The notes under the pieces were generated by a model. That model ran no database searches. It was not told the DNA's origin and saw nothing but the letters and a program-made list of their open reading frames with translations. DNA of 64,000 nucleotides from Ricinus communis (Eukaryota > Streptophyta > Magnoliopsida > Malpighiales > Euphorbiaceae), in NCBI RefSeq assembly GCF_019578655.1, contig NC_063260.1, forward strand, positions 15,626,001-15,690,000, given 5' to 3'. The position numbers and the translations under genes are program-made. The stretch's first letter is position 1, and the number at the start of each line of letters is the position of its first letter. Positions 51,543 to 64,000 of this stretch are shown piece by piece.

Positions 51543-53080
51543 CTAATTAAGAAATTAATTTATTAGTTAATATAATATTAAAATATAATTAATGTATTAT
51601 TTTTAAAATAATTATTATCTTATAATTAGAAAAGTGTTTAATTGGGACTGTAACTTATTAATCAATAAATTAATACTCAAGCTTGATCCCATATATAAAA
51701 ATAAAAACTTTTTACGTATCAAAAATTAAACATATACCGGTCGTTTACATGTGCATTGCACGACTATTATTATTATTTTAATTATAAAATTAAGTTGATA
51801 GATATAATTTAATAAAAATTTTAATTTTTGATTTTAATTTATAAAATTATAAAAATAGTAAAATAACTATTTTTAAAAATTTTAATTTTTCTTTTAAATT
51901 TTAAAATTTTATTAATACAATAATATGATAATTATTTTATTACTTATTAATTAATTTTTAATATTATATAAATTACTAAATCAATATAATTAATGTTACT
52001 ACTCTTCAAAAATAAGATTTTTTATATAATTAAAAATTAATTATTGAATATAATATTAAAAATTTTATTTTTTAAAATTAAAATTATTGTCTAATTATAA
52101 AACTAATTTATCATGTAATATAATATTAAAATATAATTAATATATTATTTTATTAAGATAGAATTAGTATCATTATCTGTTTAAAAAAATTTATTAGTTA
52201 ATATAATATTAAAATATAATTAATATATAATTTTTAGGATTAGAGTTGATATTTAATTAAAAATACAATTTATGAATCAATAAATTAATAAAAATTATAA
52301 AATTGCACATAAACTTAAATTTCATGTATCAAAAATAACTATAGATATCAAAATAAAAATCTTATGAGTCAAAACTAAGTATATATGTCAAAAATTTTAA
52401 GTATTAAAAATTAATATATATAATATAAATAATATTAATTGTTAAAACCTAAATTTTTTTACATGTGTACCTAATTTTTAATACATAGAATTATTATCTT
52501 AACATGTGCACTTACTTTTGACATATGAAATTCAAGATTATATGTAATTTTTTATTAGTTTATTGATTAATAAGTTATACTCCTAATTAAATACTCATTC
52601 TAATTCTAAGAAATAATATATTAATAATAAATTAATTTTTAATTAAATAATAATTAATTTTCTAATTAAAAATAATTATTCTAAAAAATAGCATATTAAT
52701 TATATTTTAATATTATATTAACTAATAATTAATTTTAATTAGATAATAATTTTAATTATAAAAAATAATCTTTAAATATTATATTTACTGATAAATTAAT
52801 TTTTAATTATATAATAATTTTTGTTTTAAAGAATAACAATATCAATTACATTGATAGTATCAATTTATATACTATTAATTTTAATAAATAAATATTCTAA
52901 AAATAATTTTTATATTATTGTATTAATAAAATTTAAAAAATATAAAAATTTTAATATAATTAGTTTATATTATTTCTTAAAATATTATAAATTAATATCA
53001 CATTTAAATTAAATTTAAATTTATAAATTTAATTTTATAATTAAAGAAAGGAATGCATAAATAAAAAATTAATATATAGA
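50909..53080 (-). mobile_element. Very AT-rich Helitron-like or foldback element
   Basis: About 2.2 kb, well over 80% A+T. On the minus strand it can be read from 5'-TCTATATATTAATTTT (53080) to ...GCAACGCACGGGTAAACAACTAG (50909), that is TC...CTAG with an eroded GTGC/GCAC hairpin about 10 bases before CTAG, and with A before and T after. These are Helitron end features. Inside there are three related units: 50909-51735 and 51740-52435 in direct orientation, and about 52440-53040 in inverted orientation. The second unit starts with a decayed copy of the terminal hairpin. No Rep/helicase, so non-autonomous at best. A foldback or MITE-like element is the alternative. Includes (TA)n at 51517-51542. 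Confidence 0.4.
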
Positions 53081-53099
53081 TAACACTAATAAGAAAAAC

Positions 53100-53341
53100 T
53101 GTCTACTTTGTAGCTTTCAAAATTGAATGAGAGACGGTAGAGAAAATATAAGAAAACAAGGGGAGAGAAAAAAAAAAGCAGCACAGCCACAGCATCAATA
53201 ACAACAAAAGAAATTAAAAATTGAGAGAGTGAAAGAAAGTAAAAATAGTTGCAGAGCACCAAACAATCAGCATCAGCATCGGCAATCAGCTTTACCGGAC
53301 AATGACGAGCCACTGAATTAACATCGCCGTTTATATAATAA
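53100..53341 (+). promoter_or_regulatory. Probable 5' UTR/promoter edge of the GSK3-like kinase gene
   Basis: Purine-rich then CA/AGC-rich leader (CAGCACAGCCACAGC, ATCAGCATCAGCATCGGC) typical of a plant 5' UTR. It contains one short upstream ORF (53302-53316). The exact transcription start is not visible. Confidence 0.4.
53302..53316 (+). CDS. Upstream ORF (4 codons + stop) before the kinase start
   Basis: ATG ACG AGC CAC TGA ends 25 bases before the main ATG. If it lies within the transcript, as its position suggests, a scanning ribosome would meet it first, which could lower translation of the kinase. No peptide function is implied. Confidence 0.35.
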   Translation: MTSH

Positions 53342-59185
<5,844 letters not shown>

Positions 59186-59640
59186 ATGTAAAATGATTTA
59201 ACAAGGAACGTTTTTTCTACCGCTGGACATATATGAAGGAAAAAAGGAACTCTTTCTGGTTGGCATTATAAGCATTCCGACCTCATCAGTGGATTCTCTC
59301 AGCTTGCCAACCCTGCACACTGAGTATACGGTTATTTCATCTACTGTTAACTTTAGCTTCAACATACTGTTATCATGCTATGTATATGGTCTCTTGTGAC
59401 AAATTCCAGAAAGGAACATAAATATATGATGCAAGTAAATGTCAAGCTAGTTAGAGTAGTCAAAAGCCCAGCAGGAGCTTAAGGTTTCATTGTAGTATGG
59501 CTTGTTTTAGTCAAAACACGAGGTGGTTTTTACTAGGTGCTTGTGCCGCTGATACAAGTTGCATATGAATTCAAGGTTATACTAGGATGTATCAGGTTTA
59601 AATTTCATTAACTTTAATCCCGCTCCTCCATGGTACTTGA
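59186..59640 (+). promoter_or_regulatory. Probable 3' UTR of the kinase gene
   Basis: After the TAA at 59183 comes a moderately GC-balanced stretch without coding signal. No perfect AATAAA is seen nearby; ATAAATATAT at about 59419 and a T-rich region beyond are weak candidates for the polyadenylation region. Confidence 0.35.
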
Positions 59641-61330
59641 TAAAAAATGGTCCAATGATTTAAAACAAAATTCCGATTTCTTTTGGTGGTTTTATTTGTT
59701 AAAATCTATTAATTTTCTTTCGTGGTTTTGTTATGTCAACTCAATGGGGTCGAGTCTTTTGAAGCCGGGGGAATGTTGCTGGCAAATTATATCCTTCACC
59801 TAGAGACATGATGCATTGCGTCCAAAACGCATAATTCTATTGATATTACGCTTGTGCGAATTTTTTCTCTTTTTGTATTTATACGTTTTGTTGCCTTATC
59901 TATAGTTTTGCAACTATATGAAACATTCTCTTAACACTAAATTACAAATATAAAATATGCATGTTTTGTATTTTTATTTGATTTGTAATACTTGCAATTA
60001 AAATTATATTATTTTTATTTTATTTTTCAGTGTTAAAGAGATAATTAAAAATATATTATTTTTTCTTAAAAAAATATTAATAGTTGAGTTTTTGTATTTT
60101 TATTTAATTCTTCTAATAATAATTTTAGTGGTGTAAATATTAATAGAAAAATAAAAAATTATTTTATTTGCATAAAATTTTCAATGTAATTTTTATTTAA
60201 AAATTTTAACATTTTTATTTGTAGTTTTTTTTAAATGACTTTTAAGGATAATTCTATATTTTTATAAAATATTATATTTATCTTTAATGACATTGAATTT
60301 TTACTGTCATGCATATTCATATTTGATAAGTTGTAAGGTCATTAAACATAAATTGTAAGTATTGTGCAGGTTCATTAAAGATTTACTATTAAATATAGTT
60401 ATAAGCAACGAGATCATTAAGTATTGCTTATAGATTTATCAAATATAATGTGTAGGTTGATCATTGTGAATTGTAATTCATCAGTTAACATATAAATTTA
60501 TTTTTAAATTACAAAATTTCTAAATAATAATATATGAATTTCAGGTGTACGTGTGATAAACCTACAGTTTATAATTTATGAATATCTTATTTTTAACCTA
60601 TGAATCTATATTCTTTTTATGAATTTCTAGATTATTAAATATAAATCTTAAGTATACATATAATAACTTATAGTTTATAATTTATGAATTTATTGTTAAC
60701 TTATAAACATGTTGTTTTATGATTGATGTTAATAGTTTTTACTAATGAACTTGTATTCATAACCTATGATTGTGTTTTGTGATTTATAATTATGAATATG
60801 AAATTATTATTATTAAATTTTGAAAATTAAAATATTATTATGCAATGATAATAATAATTAAGAATTTAAATTTTATGGAGTAAACGTAATATAAAAATAT
60901 GACTAAACTTTAAATTTTTATAAATAGATTGAATCGTTAATAAAGTTTCATATATGTATAAAATTTTATTTTAATATATGAAATTTCGTTATAAAAATAT
61001 ATTAGTATATTACTAAAAGATAGATTTAGTATTTTTATAAAAAAAATAATATACACTGAAAATATAAAATTAAAATAAAAAGTATAATAATAAATTATTA
61101 ATAATAATATAATAAGAAAATTAAGAGACGAAACATGTTGAAAGAAAAAGTAGTGTTTGTGAGTGTAAGATAACCTCCAACATTTAAAGCAAAAACAAAA
61201 TAAAATCTCACATGTGTATTGTGCACTTGGTACATAATGTATCATGGATTTAAGTTCATGATATAACAATCCAATATTGCAACACAAGAAATATGAAAAA
61301 TCGTATTTTATGGGTGTTATTACTTAACTT
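59641..61330. other. No gene: AT-rich intergenic DNA with short degenerate repeats
   Basis: Recurring phrases such as TTATAATTTATGAAT at 60480-60720 give a loose, minisatellite-like texture. A 116-codon minus-strand frame at 60937-61287 is dominated by Phe/Tyr/Ile and arises from AT composition. Confidence 0.5.
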
Positions 61331-62950
61331 TTATCCGTCCATTATGTAAGCATGATGACGAGAATATAATAAGTCCGGTAGAGTGAATTTTAAACAGTGA
61401 AGAGCTCAAAGACCCCGTCCGGAACCTAAAAATCCTAGTGGACTGCCTTTACCCTACGTAAGGTAAGGCTAAAATCATGTAGGCTTAGACCTCAATCTGC
61501 ATGGGATAAGTTAAACCCACCTGGACTAAGGCTAAGCTCACGCTAGCTAAGTGATAACCCTAAGTGGGCTAAGTCTTTAAAAAGCCATCAACTTAAAAAA
61601 ATAAATTTTTGGCGGTTATATCGACTTAGAAACACGTGCCATCGTCCAAAAAACACCTATCAAAAACTCTAAACCCTAAACTCTTAAAAACTCGTCCTAT
61701 CCATCTCTCTAACTAGTAAAAAACACACATTCGAAACCCCAAAAAATTTCTATATAAATTCATCTTTTTTCTAAATTAAAACCCTACTCATAACTAATCA
61801 ATAACAAAAACACAATACCCTAGTTCTTTCAACAACTCAAGATACTCTCCACACAATTTTCAACAACCTTCCATCTCTCTAACAACACCAAACCCTAAAA
61901 GGACTAACTTTAACCTTCTTTAACCACCAAAAGCACTCCGTACTCCCCAACCACCACACAAAAGACCATAAAACTATCGTCAAAACCTCTCCAAGACATC
62001 ACCTTTAAGCTTTTCTAGACAACCCAAAACATAAGATAACCCCAAAACCCCTTTTTTCACCAACTTTACACCTTTAACCTAAAACCAACTTCCATCAAAC
62101 ACAATACCCTTTTATATATACAAAAGTTTCTATCTTGTAGGCATGATGTCTAGGAGTTCCTTAATGTTCATTGGTGCCTAGAAAGCTTCTCATCACCTCA
62201 AAATTCCTATTTTCCTTGGAATCTTCAAGAGGTATACTACGAGGGCCTAAAATCTAGAGTTTAGCTTGCTTTTGATTATACTTCATTTGTTTTCCATCTT
62301 AATTTTAGTTTATTATTGCTTTTGGTGGTATTTTAGTCTTGTTTTCGAGCATTTTTTAGCTACTAGAAGCTTATCCCATGTGGGGCTCGTGGGCTTAGCT
62401 TAGCTCATGTGAGCTAAGGCTTACCCCATACAAGGTATGCTTCTAGAAGCTCCAAAATTAATTCTTTTTTTTTTTGTGTTTTTAATGATTTAAGCTTTGG
62501 TAATGTGTTTAGTTTGTCTAATATAATGTTTAGGATTTTTTTTAGCTTTTGTTTGGCATGTGTTTAGGTTATATATATTTTTTAAGTATGATTTAGGATT
62601 ATCTTAACATACATGTGTTAATGTACCTTTATTAACTTAAATCTTGTTCTGCATGCATTATTTTGATAATTAGTAGCATGTTTAGAGTTAAATGAGCATG
62701 TTTATTTTCTGTTTTGTTTAAAAATGATTCAGTTCTAGGTTTTATATATAAAGTTTTTATTTTTACCATGTTTGAGTATTTTAAGTATTAAAGTGGCTTA
62801 TTTATTTGTTTAGTGTCTTAATCCTAGTGTTTAAGTGCTAAACTAACCTAATTTCTCCATAGTACAGGTTTGGTAATTCGAACTTGGCCTAATCCTCTGA
62901 GGACCTTTTTTACCCTAGGTCTAATTTAAGTTTGATTATTACTTATGTGT
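61331..62950. other. No gene recognised: intergenic, possible old retroelement LTR/leader
   Basis: A GGCTAAG / GCTAAGC motif recurs at 61440-61580 and again at 62390-62440 (CTTAGCTTAGCTCATGTGAG), in both directions. 61640-62110 is C/A-rich. No coding frame with a known domain. Confidence 0.4.
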
Positions 62951-62976
62951 TTATATATTTGTGTGTTTAAGTGATA

Positions 62977-63143
62977 TGGAATCAGTCCAACAAGAGGTCC
63001 ATCACACAGCTCAAGTGCAAGATAATGATGCTACGGTCCATGCCTTGCTAGTGCATGAAAATGCTAAGCAAAGATCAGAACATTTCATGGGATTCTCATC
63101 AAAACAAACCTTTATCACTTGCCTTAATTGGATGGTTGAATAA
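62977..63143 (+). pseudogene. Short unrecognised ORF in retroelement-like context
   Basis: From an ATG at 62977: M-E-S-V-Q-Q-E-V-H-H-T-A-Q-V-Q-D, 55 codons. It is polar and has no motif I know. Possibly the start of a decayed gag. Very weak. Confidence 0.15.
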
Positions 63144-63199
63144 AAGCTTGAAAAGGGGAATATTTGCCTTTCATTATGTTCGGTTTCTTTGTTCGCCCA

Positions 63200-63295
63200 T
63201 AAAGGTGGACGTTTTGGAGTTATTCCTTACTCTATTCACGCTCATTATGTTCAGTTTATGTTGTTCATAAAGGTGGACGTTTTGGAGTTATTCTT
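63200..63295 (+). repeat. Direct repeat, period about 67 bp
   Basis: CATAAAGGTGGACGTTTTGG followed by AGTTATTC occurs at about 63199 and 63266; the preceding TCATTATGTTC(G/A)GTTT is also repeated (63172 and 63242), so a unit of about 67 bp is duplicated in tandem. Confidence 0.75.
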
Positions 63296-63417
63296 TGTTT
63301 AATTTGCTGTTGGAATTTCAGTTTTAAGTGTGTAATAAAACCTTTGTAATCAGCCTTTAATAGTCAAGTTACAAAGATTTTCTTTATTTAGCACTTTTAT
63401 TTCGCTTTAATTAGGGA

Positions 63418-63751
63418 TGTTACAAGGGAATGTGAATCCTTGTAGTCGGGTCGATTTTAGGAGGAAGTTGAAGAGTTTATCTATGTCATGTAACTCTTCT
63501 AGTGGTTGAGTATAAATAGAACTCATGGCCAAGTGTTATAGGCATTGAGAGTTGAAAACAAATCTGATTTCTTTATGAAATTATTCTAAGTGTTTTACTT
63601 TGTGTTTACACGCCCTTTTGCTCTTACTACTTAGTGTTTGAGAGTAGAAGTTTGAGAGTGCTTTACTTAGTGTCTTGTTCTTTTATTTGTTCCCTACCAT
63701 TCAAAGTACTCAAACTCATTCCAAAAACGATCCTATTCCTTTTCCACATCA
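63418..63751 (+). repeat. 5' LTR of a Ty1/copia element (334 bp), element leaves the window
   Basis: Starts TGTTACAAGG and ends CCACATCA. A TATAAATAG box lies at about 63510. It is followed directly by a primer site, so it is a 5' LTR in the + direction. The partner LTR and most of the element lie beyond 64000. Confidence 0.7.
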
Positions 63752-63753
63752 AT

Positions 63754-63765
63754 TGGTATCGGAGC
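63754..63765 (+). other. Copia primer-binding site (initiator Met tRNA)
   Basis: TGGTATCGGAGC, one base off the standard TGGTATCAGAGC, three bases after the LTR end. Confidence 0.8.
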
Positions 63766-63986
63766 TTAGGCTTTGGAGAGTGTGAGTTTCGTGACAAAAA
63801 CAGATTACGTTCTTTGAAAACAGTCCGAATGTTTTGTTTCGTATCTCCCTTGTTCCTGAAGATTTTTGAGTGTTTCTTGAGTTTAAATTATTTTTCTCTT
63901 TGAGAGTTTTGTGATTGTAAAGTTACAAAATTTTTGAAGTCCGTTTGATATTTTTTCTTGGTTGATTAAAATTGCACGCTATTGTA

Positions 63987-64000
63987 ATGGAAACAAATCA
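63987..64000 (+). CDS. Possible gag start of the copia element, cut by the window end
   Basis: The ATG at 63987 follows about 220 bp of leader after the primer site, the usual distance to gag. Only four codons are present, so this is position-based. Confidence 0.2.

Noticed and set aside
53086..53313. 75-codon minus-strand frame upstream of the kinase
   Set aside because: It is the reverse of the purine-rich 5' leader and its composition follows from that.
60937..61287. 116-codon minus-strand frame
   Set aside because: Composed almost wholly of Phe, Tyr, Ile, Leu and Lys from AT-rich DNA; no motif, no start context.

Overview
The window is nuclear DNA of a flowering plant, most likely a eudicot. 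It holds two well-preserved intron-rich housekeeping genes, both on the + strand, separated and flanked by long AT-rich, retrotransposon-packed intergenic DNA. The introns (GT-AG, AT-rich), the plant-type GSK3/SHAGGY kinase, the plant mitochondrial aspartate aminotransferase and the Athila, Ty3/gypsy and Ty1/copia debris all point to a plant. I cannot place the species from sequence alone.

Layout. 1-13 kb: a copia gag remnant broken by Athila-type sequences. These include a 1.44 kb LTR at 1242-2681, a non-autonomous internal region, a truncated second LTR at 8878-9703 and a third LTR fragment in the opposite direction at about 10350-11141. 13-32 kb: a decayed minus-strand Ty3/gypsy element (element E: integrase, RNase H, RT, protease, gag, 5' LTR). 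It is interrupted by a complete plus-strand gypsy element (element F, 15048-21974, 5-bp target duplication CATAA), by a roughly 2.1 kb solo LTR (23314 to about 25495), and by a 1410-bp solo LTR (29365-30774, duplication GTCGC) that landed in its primer-binding site. 32-37.5 kb: a plus-strand relative (element G) head to head with E, ended by another solo LTR (36113-37556, duplication ACTAG). 37.8-38.2 kb: a decayed nuclear copy of mitochondrial cox2.

38849-43975: a ten-exon gene for mitochondrial aspartate aminotransferase (425 aa). 44.3-53.1 kb: AT-rich intergenic DNA with two further LTR blocks, an Athila 5' end (gag fragment, tRNA-Asp-type primer site, LTR 48628-50076) and a 2.2 kb very AT-rich Helitron-like or foldback element that stops about 260 bp before the next start codon. 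53342-59185: a twelve-exon GSK3/SHAGGY-like kinase (380 aa, brassinosteroid-signalling type). Its first coding exon is only five codons. 59.2-64 kb: AT-rich intergenic DNA ending in the 5' LTR and primer site of a copia element that runs off the window.

The two host genes have no visible functional link: one joins carbon and nitrogen metabolism in mitochondria, the other is a signalling kinase. The most unusual material is structural: precisely datable nested insertions, a 934-bp near-identical patch of one element's pol stitched by microhomology into another, GC-rich palindromic minisatellites in two unrelated LTR families, and the cox2 transfer. I found no CRISPR, operon, defence or biosynthetic system.
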